From the NCBI GenBank assembly GCA_026008535.1, contig BRKX01000013.1, positions 56,865,726 through 56,929,725 of the forward strand: DNA of 64,000 bases, given 5' to 3'. Positions 21,640 through 33,828 of the stretch are shown piece by piece. Position numbers and translations under genes: made by a program. This DNA is from Perilla frutescens (Eukaryota; Streptophyta; Magnoliopsida; Lamiales; Lamiaceae). Numbering within the stretch: the stretch's first letter is position 1; every line of letters starts with the position of its first letter. The notes beneath the pieces are model-generated. The model was given only the letters and a program-made list of their open reading frames with translations. It had not been told where the DNA came from and did not search any database.

Positions 21640-22176
21640 ATCCCCCACTTAGTTAGTGATTTGGTAATAAATTTGTAATAGGATTTATGCATTCAATAGG
21701 TGTCTTTCGACTTAAACCTATTATTAGTATAACTACTTCAAAACCTCATCGAAATATATGGTGGTTTGGAACTTAAACCATAATTTCTTATGACAAGATA
21801 GGAAATAGCATATACACAGATCCCTAACAATTCACTAAACATGTTCACCGTGAACTTTAGCACCATTAAAAGGCCATGTGCTACATCCTGGTTTCATGAA
21901 CACTTACAAAATTATATTACTAACTTTTGCTGGAAGCGGCACCACTCCCTGTGTTCATATAGGTGAAGAACTATGAAGCAAATTAAACTTCCCTGTTCAT
22001 AGCAGAACAAGATCTTCATTAAGAATAATTTATATTCACCCTCTTATTCATAAGTACAATATTGATCCTTGTACTTGCTTCCAATCACTAATAACTTGTT
22101 GTTACCATTTAAACCTCTAGAATTGTTAAACAATATATAAAAGGTATGGTTCCTGTTATCAATGATAATCATATAT

Positions 22177-25100
22177 TTATAAGAGACCCATTGCACTCGT
22201 AGTGCTCTTTATCATATCTCTCGAGAGTCCTTTTGTTAATGGGTCAGCCATGTTCTTACTAGACTTAACATAGACAACTGTGATGATTCCATCAGAAATA
22301 AGTTGTCTAATATATTCATCTCTTAAAGCAATGTGTCTAGATTTACCATTATAAATTTTATTAAAAGCTCTAGAGATTGTTACTTGACTGTCACAGTGCA
22401 GAGTAACGGCTGGCATCGGTTGTGGCCACAATTTAATATCCAGTAAAAGATTTCTTAGCCATTCTGCCTCTTTACCTGCAGCTGCTAGAGCAATGAATTC
22501 CGACTCCATTGTTGAATGAGTAATGCACGTCTGTTTTTTTGAAGCCCAGGAGATAGCTCCTCCACCTAAAGTGAAAATCCAACCAGACGTTGATTTATTA
22601 TCACTAATACTAGTTATCCAACTAGCATCAGTATGACCCTCTAGCACACTTGGAAACTTGCTGTAAAATAAGGCCAGTGACCTGGTCCTTTTCAAATAAC
22701 CGAGAACTCTTCCTATAGCTCTCCAATGTTCCGTGCTAGGATTATGAGTATATCTTGAAAGTTTTCCAACAGCGAAAGCAATATCGGGTCTAGTACAATG
22801 CATAGCATACATTAGACTACCTATAGCACTAGCATAGTCTAATTGACTTATTGATCTACCCGTATTTTCTACTAACTTTATCGAAGCATCAAGTGGGGTA
22901 TTAACCTCTTTAATTCCTAAATGCTGGAACTTAGATAATACTTTATCTACGTAGTGTGATTGACACAAAGCAAAACCCCCACTATGTTTCTTAACTTTGA
23001 TTCCTAAAATAGTATCAACTTCTCCCAAGTCTTTCATTTTAAAATGAGAAGTCAGATATGTCTTAGTTTCAGATATTCCTTGCATGTTTGTGCCAATAAT
23101 TAACATGTCATCCACATAGAGACATACTATAACTCCATAGTTTTCGGTAAACTTGGAGTAAATGCATTTATCAGCCCCATTGTGAGAAAATCCATGTGAT
23201 AGTATCACACTGTCAAATTTTTCATGCCATTGTTTTGGGGTTTGTTTTAGTCCATACAAGGATTTTACTAATTTACAGACTTTCTTCTCATTTCCCGAAA
23301 GCACAAAGCCTTCCGGTTGCTCCATATATAGTTCTTCATCAAGATCACCATTTAAAAATGCTGTTTTTACGTCCATTTGATGAATGAACAACCCATAAAT
23401 TGAAGCTAATGCAAAGAGTAGCCTAATAGAAGTTATTCTAGCTACTAGTGCATAGGTATCAAAGTAATCAATTCCTTCTTTTTGTCTAAAACCTTTAACT
23501 ACAAGTCTTGCTTTAAAGGTTTGTAGAGATCCGTCTGTGTTATATTTCCTTCTAAATACCCACTTACATCCAATTGGTTTAGAACCAGGAGGTAAATCAA
23601 CTAAAATCCATGTTCCATTTGCTAGCAGAGAATCAATCTCATCTGCTATAGCCTCTTTCCAGAAACTGGAATCCCTTGAAGTTATTGCTTCAATATAAGT
23701 TAATGGATCCTCTTCTGTGATCATTAATATGGGTATTTTACTTACTACATGATCTCTACTACCTTCAACAAGAAATACTAAAGCCTGTGAAGAAATGAAG
23801 TCAGACCCGAGACCTCTTTCTTTTCTTTCTCATTTACTTCTCCTGACTTCACCAGGAGGATTTTCTATTTTTCTTTTGTTACTAACTACTATGTCATGTG
23901 ATGAGTTTGTGGGAATTTCTTCACTTGGTTGTGGAGTCGAGCCTTTAAGAAAACTAGTCTCTAGAAATTCCACATCTCTAGATTCTATTATAGTTTTCGA
24001 ATCCACATTCAGTATTCTATATGCTTTAGAATTTTCAGCATATCCCACAAAAACACCTTTAAGAGCTCTAGGTCCTAATTTTGTTCGTTTAGGATCTGGA
24101 ACTCTATAATAGGCTATGCAGCCCCCATACCTTCAAATAGTTTAAATTTGGTTTCCTCTTCTTCCATTTTTCATATGGAGAGATCTTTGTTTTCTTTGAA
24201 GGTATTCGATTATGAACATGACAGGCAGTTAATAAAGCTTCTTGTTGGTAATCCAGCATGCATAAGCATGGCATTAACCATATCCACCAATGTTCTATTT
24301 TTCCTCTCGGCAAGACCGTTTTGTTGTGGAGTATATGGGGCACTAGTTTGATGAATCAAACCATTATCTTCACAGAAATTAGAAAATTCAGTTAGAAAAT
24401 ATTCTCCACCACGATCGCTGCGTAGAATTTTTATTTTCCTTTCCAACTGATTTTCAACCAAGGCTTTATAGGTTTTAAATATATCAAAGGCTTGATCTTT
24501 TGTTTTCATCAAGTAAACATGAGTACGTCTGGAATGATCATCTGTAAACGTAATAAAATATCTATTTCCTCCTCTAGTCAGATGACCATTTAACTCACAT
24601 ATATCAGAGTGCACTAACTCAAGCAATACAGTATTTCTTTCATTCTTAGGAAAAGGTTTCTTTGTCATCTTAGCTTGTATACATATTTCACATTTTCTGG
24701 AATTATTATCAACACAAGTGATAAGATCATATTTTGACATAAATTTAATTGAACTAAAATTAGCATGAGATAAACGAGCATGCCATAAATCAGAAGAAGA
24801 TTCAACGATATAAACAGAACGATCAACTTTATTAATACTTAGTTTAAACATGCCATCGGAACAGTATCATTGGCCTACAAATACACCATTCTTAGATAAC
24901 ACAAGCTTTTCTGCTTCTAAAACAACTTTCAGGCCCTTCTTGCTCAGCAGACTTCCAGAGACTAAATTCTTTCGCACATCTGGAACGTGTAGCACATTTG
25001 TGAGAGTCAGTTTCTTTCCTGAGGTAAATGGTAGTTCAATCGTCCCTTTTTCCAAATACTTTAGCAGTATTGTAGTTTCCCATGAAAACTTTCTCATCTT

Positions 25101-26154
25101 TTGTAGAGACTTCATAATTCTTGAACATATTTTTGTCATTGCAGACATGGACTGAAGCACCAGAATCATACCACCAATCATCACATTTGTCCATTGTAGC
25201 CATGTTACATTCAGTTATCATACTGATTTTGAGACCAACAATCATGGCGACAATATCAAGAGGACTTGTCTCCTTTTCAAAAACATTTGCCATGTTCTGT
25301 GTAGGAGCATCTCCCTCCCTTTTAATCTTCTTGTAGAATCTGCAATCTTTCTTGAAATGGCCTTTCTTTCCACAGAAATGACAGGACATGTTTTTCTTAT
25401 AATTAGCAGAATAGTCATTTGTACTTTCAGAAAACTTTCTTTTGTTTCCAGAAAATTTTCCTCTCTTAGTGCTAGACTCAACATTATTCACCTTATTACC
25501 AGACTCCAAAGCAAACTTGTTTTCACAAGAATGTGTTTCTTCTTCAATTCGAATATGCTTTATGAGTTGGTCTATAGTGAAATCTTCAGAAGTGTGCATT
25601 AACTTTTTTCTGTAAGCATTCCAAGTGGGTGGCAATTTTGCAATTACAGCAGCCACTTGTAATGGTTCAGACACTTCTACTTTCAAATCTTTGAGTCTAG
25701 AAACTAAGACAAGCAGTTCATCGACTTGATCCATGACAGACTTATTTTCAAACATTTGAAACTCAAAAAACTTCATGCTTAGGAATCTATCGGTACCTTG
25801 TTTTTCAGATGTGTATTTGCTTTCCAAGGCACACCAGATTTCTTGAGGAGATTTGAATGAACGAAAGAGATCGTACAGTCTGTCAGATAGAGCGTTGAGA
25901 ATATATCCCCTGCAGCGAACTTAATCGTCTTCACGTTTTTTGCGTGAATTTCTGATCTCATCAGTGTCGGTGTCGGAGGGTTCTGGAATTTTAGAAAGGT
26001 TTCCACTCAATAGGTATGCAACGCCCAATTCAGTGAGGAAGAAGAATAGCTTGTCCTTCCAGCGGGTAAAATTCGTTCCATCAAAGCGATCCAGTTTGAT
26101 TGCATCTGGACTCATAATTTTGTTAACAACAGATAGCGAATCAGTGGCCTCCAT
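22177..26154 (-). pseudogene. copia Gag-Pol polyprotein, disrupted
   Basis: The frame starts with ATG at 26154. Gag carries a CCHC zinc knuckle (CHFCGKKGHFKKDC) and a protease motif WWYDSGAS. The integrase part has a zinc-binding LWHARLSH ... CEICIQAK region and catalytic-core signatures HSDIC, TFTDDHS and DRGGEY. The reverse transcriptase/RNase H part (22177-23724) is an intact 515-codon frame with FLNGDLDEELYMEQPEGF, LYVDDML and GHTDASW. Breaks seen are a TAA at 25921, a frameshift near 25045, a TGA at 24867, frameshifts near 24280 and 24130, and a TGA at 23830. Reading through them gives the colinear order of a normal copia polyprotein. The element is non-autonomous unless supplied in trans. 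The lineage within copia is not assigned. Confidence 0.95.
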
Positions 26155-26164
26155 TGCAGAACAG

Positions 26165-26249
26165 AATAATTTCCTTAAGATTGTTGTATAACCGTTCTGT
26201 AGAAAGTCGTTGCCTTGATCGCGTTGTCGCTGTCCTTAAGGAAATTATT
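26165..26249 (-). other. Inverted repeat spanning 5' LTR end and primer-binding position
   Basis: AATAATTTCCTTAAG at 26165-26179 lies immediately inside the 5' LTR, where the primer-binding site should be. Its exact complement CTTAAGGAAATTATT lies within the LTR at 26235-26249. The 15-base stem would enclose 55 bases. No TGG-initiated sequence complementary to a tRNA 3' end is present at the usual position. Confidence 0.7.
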
Positions 26250-26636
26250 GCCCCCACTATGTTGCTACTGGATATAGGCAAATTCCCTCCAGGATAATTA
26301 AAACAAACAGAATTATAGATAGCAAACTCTATAATTCTCCCAAGAATAAAGTTTTGAGAATATTGATTGCAAAGTGAAGTAAAGAAGAAGATGATGTTTT
26401 TCTGTATATCAAAGTCTGCGGCAGTTGCGTATATATAGAGTATGAATAACTTCTTCTAAAAGTTGTGTCCTTTTATGAGAAGACACCTTTTCATGAAATA
26501 ATAATTTAAATAATAATAATAAATATTATTACAATAAATTAATTATTTCATTATATATAGCATACAACTGCTGCGCTTCTAAATACAACTGTTGCGCTTC
26601 TTTTTCTTCTTCATATATCACTAACTATTACCAACA
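26182..26636 (-). repeat. 5' LTR of the copia element
   Basis: This 455-bp LTR contains a TATA-like tract that on the minus strand reads CTCTATATATACGC at about 26430-26444 and should drive the element's transcript towards lower coordinates. Confidence 0.93.
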
Positions 26637-27359
26637 GCGCATGTAAGTATTTGCCTTCAAAATATTATAAGAATACAACTATATTATACTAGAACCATTT
26701 GCATATTCGATGGAAAAACATATTGTTAAATCAAATCAACAACTAAGATTTGCTTGCTTGAATATACTACATATTGGTGGTTAACATGTTAATAACTGGC
26801 TCTTATTTTTATTCCATTGGCTAACCATAATTTGATCAGTCAAATACAAAAAATTAATAGTTAGATGAATGTGTTGACTAAACCTATTTCGTGCAAGGAA
26901 ATGTGGCTGGACCCCTACATTGAAATAACATTAATGGAATCAATTTTTATTTATTTTTCAGAAAAGTATAAACATCATATATTTTTATAATTAAATTGCT
27001 TTCAAAAGAGAAAAAAAATAGTACTAATTTTAGCTCCATGGTTTAATTATTTACAATTTATTCTAAAAGCATTGTGGAGCAATCAGATCATATTAAAGCA
27101 ATAATTTAATTTAAGAAATTGGATTGAATCTCAATAATAAATATGCATCTACTTGCACTTTATACGTTTCAAACCATTTTGTCTCATCCCTATGTCTTGT
27201 ACCTATTCGTTAGAGGTGGTAAAAGAGTAATTCTAAACACAGCTCTTGATTTTCTTTTTATAGCCCTATAATTGATATAATATAAATATTAATTAAATAG
27301 TCTTTTTACCCTTTATTTTATCTCTTAAACCTAATAAAATTAGCATAGCCCCCACCCCC
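26637..27359. other. AT-rich intergenic DNA
   Basis: No genes or clear element borders are seen. The sequence immediately right of the copia element continues the pre-insertion DNA that ends at 21184. Confidence 0.4.
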
Positions 27360-27650
27360 ATATCCCGATATTGGATCGGACTGCAGTACGATTTTATAAG
27401 TCTGGAATAAGTTCAAACCGATCCGGTCAGACTTAAAAATGTATTAGATCGAGTAGGCTGAGCCGCTTAGTAAAAGAAGTGCAAAACAAACATTTGGCCC
27501 GTGGGTGGCCCGATCCGACCCGAAATTCAGGCTGAATTGAGCCATGATTTTATAGGCTTGAGCACCTTCGGGTGGAGCCGCTTCATAATAATAATTAAGC
27601 TCGTCGGCTCGGTTTGACCCGGCCCGACTCCATTGAAAGCTCTAGTTATT
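27360..27650. repeat. Cc-Gg-rich dispersed repeat (CCCGATCCGACCCG type)
   Basis: The stretch contains GGATCGGACTGCAG, GATCCGGTCAGAC, GGCCCGATCCGACCCG and GGCCCGACTCC and ends AGCTCTA. The composition and self-complementary style resemble the repeat at 31959-32180. It is probably a degenerate non-autonomous DNA element; its borders are uncertain. Confidence 0.4.
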
Positions 27651-28870
27651 GCACTCATACAAACAACAAGATCGAGTTCATTTCAAAAATACACCAATAA
27701 ATTATATGCCCCCGTTGTTGGTGTATGTGGTTATGAGTTTCTCCAAATTAATTAGGTATAGTTGACAAATTAATGGTAAAAAAAGGCCTTTAATTTCAAT
27801 TTGCTAAATGTAATGGCAAATTAGACATCATCCAGCGCAGACAATATTACCACTGATAAATACAACTGTTGATGTCAAACAGTTGACTATCTATACGTAT
27901 ATATATATTATATATATAAGTTATACTTATTCCATTACAATTATATCTTATATATATATATATATATATATAAACAAAATAGTCGATGAATGGTAATCAT
28001 TTTATTTTCCAGCCTAAAATTACCTTTCAAAATTAATAAGTTGAATTCTAACTCATTGTTTTACATTTTAGTTTTAAAATATTATAAATCAATTAAGTTT
28101 AAATTAATTAAATTTGATGTGTGCATGTGTGTGTGAAAAATAATTTATGAATTATTTTTTAAAAGATTTCAACCGAAATAATTATTTTCAGATTTCTTAT
28201 CTTGATCTCAGAAAAAAAAATATATTTTTGAATTTGGAATTCTATACATTCTATTATAGATTTTTTAAATAGTTAGGATGTGTAGATCATTGTGTTATAA
28301 ATGATCTTACTTAAAAATGATAAAAATTTAATATTTTCAGTGAAAAATCATATTCGAAATAACATTTTTTTCTTACATTTGGCTTGAGTATTAATTTTAA
28401 TAAAATATTATGTTTATATACATATTTCACCCGTGCAACATGCATGAGTGTAATACTAGTTCAATTATATGTGTATACGGTCCATAGGTATACACTATAC
28501 ATATATAGCCATCCATTAATTATGAAATTAATAATCATCTGTGCTAACTAAGGTAAATATAGATATATAGGTAGCTAGATTGTACATGTATATTTACCTT
28601 AATTAATAAATTATAATATGTATACATAAATCTATTAATTGATACTTTCCAGTTTTAAAAAAATATCATATATTTTTTTTATCTAAATCTCAATTGATGC
28701 ATAAACTTGTATTTCGATTTTTGCGATTATAGTACTAAAAAAAAAAAGATTTTTGCAATTATTGATAGTTGAATTAAAATTGTTACTATATTATTAAAAT
28801 CAAAATTTTATTCATACCGCGTAGCTTTTAACGAACAAAAAACATTATTATTGTACAACTGCCCAACCGT
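27651..28870. other. AT-rich DNA with a Helitron-like 3' end
   Basis: At 28429-28459 the sequence ACCCGTGCAACATGCATGAG is followed by CTAG and a T. This resembles the hairpin-plus-CTAG end of the Helitron at 18105 but in plus orientation. A possible 5' end (A then TCTATACGTATATA) is at about 27892, which would give a 570-bp element. The hairpin is imperfect, so this is tentative. (AT)n tracts lie at about 27899-27971. Confidence 0.4.
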
Positions 28871-28899
28871 CGGCCGAGGCCCCTTCTTCCCACTTCAAA

Positions 28900-28925
28900 T
28901 CTCTCTCTCTCTCTCTCTCTCTCTT
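28900..28925. repeat. (CT)n in the LPP upstream region
   Basis: About 12 CT units precede the first LPP gene, in the position of a 5' UTR. Pyrimidine-rich leaders are common in plant genes; a regulatory role is not shown. Confidence 0.8.
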
Positions 28926-29404
28926 TCGAGTTGGTTTTTTCTTTTTTCCACAATCGTCATTATCTCTTAAGCATTTTCAATAATCGTGATAATTAGCAAC
29001 CCTTTCTTGAGTTAAAACTTCTAATCATTGCACACAAAATCTAAAGCAACTTGGGTCCCATTGTTTTCAAGACTGGATAGCAACGCAAGGAAGAGAAAAA
29101 TATCTCTTGAGGTATCAATAAAATTTTCCTTAAATAACAATGAATTTACCACCAAATCACAATGTGTTGTTGTTTCCTTGCTGTGGGCACTGTTAAGGAT
29201 AAAAGGATTCTGTTTTTTTTCTTGCAGTTTGAGTTCAGTATCTTTAGGCATCTTTTGTCATTCTTTACAGTTTTTTTTTTCTTCCTAAAAACGTTTTGCT
29301 CACTCTCTGATTTTTTTTTTCTTTTTTTGTGGGTTAACGTTTCTTCAGAAATCTTGAGATTCCGAGGTTTAAGGAAGTGGGTCTGCTTCAATTATTGTGT
29401 TCAA

Positions 29405-31701
29405 ATGGGTTGGAGGATTTCTTTTTGTCCGAATACGAATTTCCGGACGATGTTTCAGGTTTGTTTGTTTCTGTAAAGTTGCGTGTTTTTTTGTGTTGTT
29501 TTTAGTTTAATTGTTGTTTCTTTTTTTAATCGATAATTGTTTGTATGATTATGTTTAGTAATTTGCTTAAGAAAAAATATTGACTTGCTTTCACCTGTGG
29601 GGGTTTGAGTTAATATATATGAGGAATAAAATTTGCTTGGATTAGTGTATTTTGATCTGCTTTCTTTGGCATTTGATTTACTGTGTTCATTTTGATATGA
29701 CTTAGTTTTTTTCACATTTCCGTAACTCAATTTGCATATGTATCAGAAATCCATGAATAAAATTGTTGGAAAAATCAAGGTTTAACCTGAATTACTGATT
29801 TACTGGGATTGACTTCAAGTAACTGAGGTTTTCATGGTTTAAGTAAAGATCTAGCTTTGTCATTGCAGCACTGTCTTATTGAGTTTGGGAGTCGTATGCA
29901 GTTTACAAATCATACGGTGCTCATGTGCTTTGCGTGCTATCAAACAGGTTAGACCGGAGTCTGAGCTTGAATGTCGACACACTATTAAGTCTCACGGGAG
30001 GCAACTTGCTAGAGATCACAGACACGATTGGCTGATTCTGTTACTGCTCGTGGTCATAGAGATCACTCTGAATGTCATCAACCCGTTCTATAGGTTCGTT
30101 GGGGAAGGCATGATGGAAGATCTTAGGTATCCCATGAAGGAAAACACGGTGCCCATCTGGGCCGTTCCTGTGAGTAGAAAGAAACACCATAGTTGTTTAA
30201 GAGTTACCATAGCTGAAATATTTCATATTATACCATGTATGATGTTTGTGTTCATATATGTTTTTTTATGGTGATTAGCTGTATGCAATTTTGCTGCCTA
30301 TAGCCATCTTCTATCTCTACTATCTTCGGAGGAATGATGTTTATGATCTGCACCATAGCATACTAGGTATTGTTAGTTCAAACTTTTTCAGCCCTCCTTT
30401 GATTTGACTGAATTTTAGTCGTCTAATGTCTCATTCGAGCTATACTAGCAACTTTGGCTGATATCATGTTGATGAATGAACTGCAGGGCTGTTATTTGCT
30501 GTGCTGATAACGGGAGTCCTCACAGATGCCATAAAAGATGCAGTTGGTCGTCCCCGGCCTGACTTTTTCTGGCGCTGCTTTCCTGATGGGCGTGAAGTAT
30601 GACGACTAAATATCTGATTTTCGATTATATAGAAGATGAAGTGTTCTTTGTTCAGAAAGTTATATGTTCTGCAATTCTAGTTCACCAGAAAAGCATTATT
30701 TATATTTAATGAGTCAAAAATTAAAGGGCATTGTATGATTTGAGCATTTTAGCAAACTAATCTATGTCAATACAGAAAAAGCTTCTTGTGTTTCAGAAAT
30801 CAAACATACTATTCTATTTCGTGACATTTTCCCTTCAACAGGAGTATGATCGCTGGGGCAACGTGGTGTGTCATGGTAAACCAGGTGACATAAAAGAAGG
30901 CCACAAGAGTTTTCCAAGCGGTCACACTTCATGTAAGACCTCGTCATGCTTGCAGAAAAAGGATAACACATTCCCCGTCTTGGCCTTGATTCGTTTGCTT
31001 TCTAGCCCGATCATCTGATGTTTTTTTTCACAATATTTTGCAGGGTCATTTGCTGGTCTTGGTTTTCTAGCATTATACCTCTCAGGAAAAATCAAATGCT
31101 TTGATCGCAGAGGGCACGTAGCAAAATTGTGCATCATTTTCCTCCCTATCCTCACTGCATGCCTCGTTGGTGTTTCTCGTGTGGATGACTACTGGCATCA
31201 CTGGCAAGACGTGTTTGCAGGAGGCATCCTAGGTGCATTCTCCTTCGACAATTAAGACCGTTAAACTAGCTAAACAGCACTGTCGCGTGCTAATCACATT
31301 TCCTTTTTTTTCGAACTGTTGCAGGCCTTGTAGTGGCTACCTTCTGCTACCTGCAGTTTTTCCCAGCTCCATACCACAATGAAGGTAGACTTCCTCTTTT
31401 GCTTTCCTTGATTTGCTTATTTTCTGCCTTTTCACCAACTCCTTGACATCAGTGATCGCCTTGAGAATTGAAGTTAGCACGAAACTAGGCTACATTTCAT
31501 AGTGAAACACGAGATGTAATGAAGAAATCAAACCGCTCTAAGTTATGCTCTTTTTTTTCCACAGGATGGGGGCCTTACGCCTATTTCAACGCGGTGGAGG
31601 AACTTCGTTCCAACCCTCGACCCCAGGACGCGATGAACAGCAGCTTCGCGGATTCGAATCTAGACTCAACTTTTGATGCCATGGAGTCAGGAAGAAAGTA
31701 G
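29405..31701 (+). CDS. Lipid phosphate phosphatase, LPP1/LPP3 type (PAP2 family)
   Basis: Eight coding exons splice to 316 codons: 29405-29458, 29948-30169, 30279-30366, 30487-30596, 30842-30932, 31044-31232, 31325-31384 and 31565-31701. All introns are GT-AG and the phases are continuous. The N terminus MGWRISFCPNTNFRTMFQ resembles my memory of Arabidopsis LPP3. The three PAP2 catalytic motifs are complete: K138-x6-RP (145-146), PSGH at 183-186, and SR at 233-234 with H240 and D244 (SRVDDYWHHWQD). Several hydrophobic segments (for example LILLLLVVIEITLNVI) fit a six-pass membrane protein. The family dephosphorylates phosphatidate and diacylglycerol pyrophosphate. An alternative acceptor at 29868 would shift the frame and give early stops. 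It is followed in tandem by an LPP2 gene. Confidence 0.9.
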
Positions 31702-31849
31702 AACTACTTGTTCAGACTTGGTACTAAATCTCTAGTTTTTTTCTGTGTAGTTGGTTTTCTCTGTCATTCCTTTTCCCTTTCTTCTTCATGTGTAGTTGGT
31801 TTTCCCTTTCATTCTTTTCCCTTTTCTTCTTGTAAAGAGATGCCAAAGT

Positions 31850-32290
31850 ATCAATACGATCTCGGTTCGAACTCGAGCTCGACTTGAATCGAAATTGTTA
31901 AGCTTATGTTTGGCTCGAGCTCGGTTCGTAAATAACTCGTGTAGCAACTTAAACAAGCTAGAGCTATCAATTGGGACAGCCCGGCCCGAAGGTGTTCGGG
32001 CCTAAAAAATCACAGCCCAGCCTGGCACAAATTTTGGACCAGGGGGCTTATTTTGCACTTTTTCACTGGTGGCCCGACCCATTCGTGCCAGTGCATTTTT
32101 CAGGACGGGCCTGGCCCGGCTTGAACTTGTTTTGGGCCTATAAAATCATTAATCAGGCCGGGCCGCTTTTGCCACCTCTGAGTAAGCAAACAAATGAGCT
32201 CAAGCTTGTTAAGTATGTGAGATAATGAGTTTATGAAGCGTATATTAGGATCGTTAAAACATATGAATGAGTAAGGTCATGAGCTAACAA
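31850..32290. repeat. GAGCTCGAGC-type repeat split by a GGCCCGGCC-type repeat
   Basis: The outer repeat (CTCGGTTCGAACTCGAGCTCG at left, ATGAGCTCAAGCTTG at right) looks continuous if 31959-32185 is removed. The inner part begins TAGAGCTATCAATTGGGAC and ends GCCACCTCTG. It is rich in CCCGGCCCG / CGGGCCTGGCCCGG. This suggests one hAT-like non-autonomous element inserted in another. A clean target duplication was not found. Confidence 0.4.
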
Positions 32291-32429
32291 GTTGTGTGTT
32301 TTTAAATTTGACCTCAACTTATTCATTAAATAATTGAATTTCGAACGAGGTTTTTTAGTTTGAATATATCGTATTTCCAAAATTGTTGATGAATAATTTC
32401 ATCACAAATTTGAATTTTGATGAAGGGAA

Positions 32430-32800
32430 TTATCGAGCATATGAGATTTCCTATTGTACTTGCCGTATTACACTTTCAAATTTAGAGTTTTTTTTTTTGT
32501 ATTTTTTCTTCAATTTCATTTTTTTTATTTAGTTTAATTTTACGATTGTTTATTAGGATTCACCCATCCATTTATGATTTATAATTATATTTTAGTTTTT
32601 GACTTTCAGTTTTTAATTAATAATTCATTATTATGGTTGATTATTTCAAACTTAAAATTTATAATTTTTTTAATGTTCATTTATTTTGGTGATATGATTA
32701 TTTATGTTTCAACTAATTTTTGTTTTATAATAAATATTATTAAAATTATAAATTAAATATTATTGAAACCTAGCTATGATTGGCAATTTTGAATTTTTGA
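32430..32800. repeat. Family A foldback relative (single-arm type)
   Basis: The segment with GTATTACACTTTCAAATT, TTAGTTTAATTTTACGATTG and TTTTTAATTAATAATTCATTATTATGG closely parallels 45025-45290 and, more loosely, the left arm of the family A element at 9867. Confidence 0.55.
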
Positions 32801-33130
32801 GGAAAAAAATAGGGTGCAGGATCATACTTGCCTCTTCCTCAAAGTAGTTGAATGAGTGTAACAGAATCAAGTAATTTTTACTTTTGGAATACTTTTTTCA
32901 CATGTTAAAGGAATTGACGCGTGAATTAAAGACACAAATATTAGTATCGCGACAATGATGGGCTCATTTTTTCAGAATGATTGAAAAAAATAAAAAACTC
33001 TTAAAAAAGGAAATTAATGGATTTTATTGATAATGATCCAATTAATGCGTAAGCATCTCTCTCTCTCCCCCTCTCTCTCTCTTTCTTTCCTTTTTTTTTC
33101 TTTTTTTATAGACATATGCTGATGAAAGTT

Positions 33131-33434
33131 GTGGCCCAGAATCCGAAAGATGAAAATTGTCAATTCAGGAATCACGAATTTTAATTTCTTTTTATTTTTT
33201 TAATTAATTTTAAAAATGGCTTTATTAGATTTAATGGATAATTAATGAGGGAATTTTCATTTAAAATTAATATAAAATTAATTAAAAATAAAAAGAAATC
33301 AAAATTCGTGATTTTTGAGGTCCTGTATCGAGAATTTTTCATCTTTCGAGTTCTGAATTGAGAGTTTTCATCTTTCGGATCATGAATCAATAGATTACCC
33401 ATCTTTCAGGTCCTGAATTGATAATTCTCCATAA
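33131..33434. mobile_element. Foldback MITE, family B copy 1
   Basis: The right arm contains four direct motif copies of the kind CATCTTTCGAGTTCTGAATTG and TTTCAGGTCCTGAATTGA. The left arm, shorter here, holds inverse copies (GAAAGATGAAAATTGTCAATTC). The centre has AAATTAATATAAAATTAATT. Copies 2 and 3 are at 33487 and 41437. No coding capacity is present. Confidence 0.65.
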
Positions 33435-33486
33435 TTCAAATAGTTATTTACAATAGTAGTATTTTATAACCACTTTTTAATAAAAT

Positions 33487-33828
33487 TATAGAGAATTATC
33501 AATTCAGAATCTTAAAAATGGGTAATAGGATATGAAAAATGAAAACTCTCAATTCAGAGCTCGAAAGATGAAAACTACTCCCAATCCATGATCTCAAAAA
33601 TCACAGTTTTTTTTTCATGTTTTAATTAGATTTAATAGATAATTAGTGAAGGGATTTTCATTAAAAATTAATATAAAATTAATAAGAAAATAAAAGGAAA
33701 TCAATTTTTGATTTTTGATGTTATAGATTGAGAATTTCATTTTTCAGATCTTAAATTGAGAGTTTTCATCTTTCATGTCTCGAATTGATAATTAGTCATC
33801 TTTCAGGTTTTGAATTGATAATTCTCAC
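33487..33828. mobile_element. Foldback MITE, family B copy 2
   Basis: Both arms are present. The left arm has GAGAATTATCAATTCAG, GAAAACTCTCAATTCAGAGC and CTCAAAAATCAC; the right arm has the complementary set ending TTTTGAATTGATAATTCTC. It lies about 50 bases right of copy 1, in the LPP intergenic region. Confidence 0.7.

Larger units (their letters stand above)
21185..26636 (-). mobile_element. Ty1/copia LTR retrotransposon, nearly full length, inactivated
   Basis: Two 455-bp LTRs (21185-21639 and 26182-26636) bound a 4.5-kb interior coding on the minus strand for gag, protease, integrase, reverse transcriptase and RNase H in the copia order. Both LTRs start TGTTGT and end CAACA. The flanking pentamers GTGCA (21180-21184) and GCGCA (26637-26641) are a target duplication with one C/T difference. 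A polypurine tract (AAGTGGGGGAT on the minus strand) lies at 21640-21650 next to the 3' LTR. The LTRs differ at only four positions, so the insertion is young, yet the polyprotein carries three stops and at least three frameshifts. The usual tRNA primer-binding site is missing. Confidence 0.96.

Noticed and set aside
29879..30274. Longer first exon for the first LPP gene starting at 29879
   Set aside because: It uses a TTG start and joins out of frame with the upstream ATG exon. Splicing from 29458 to 29948 gives a continuous frame with a known type of N terminus.
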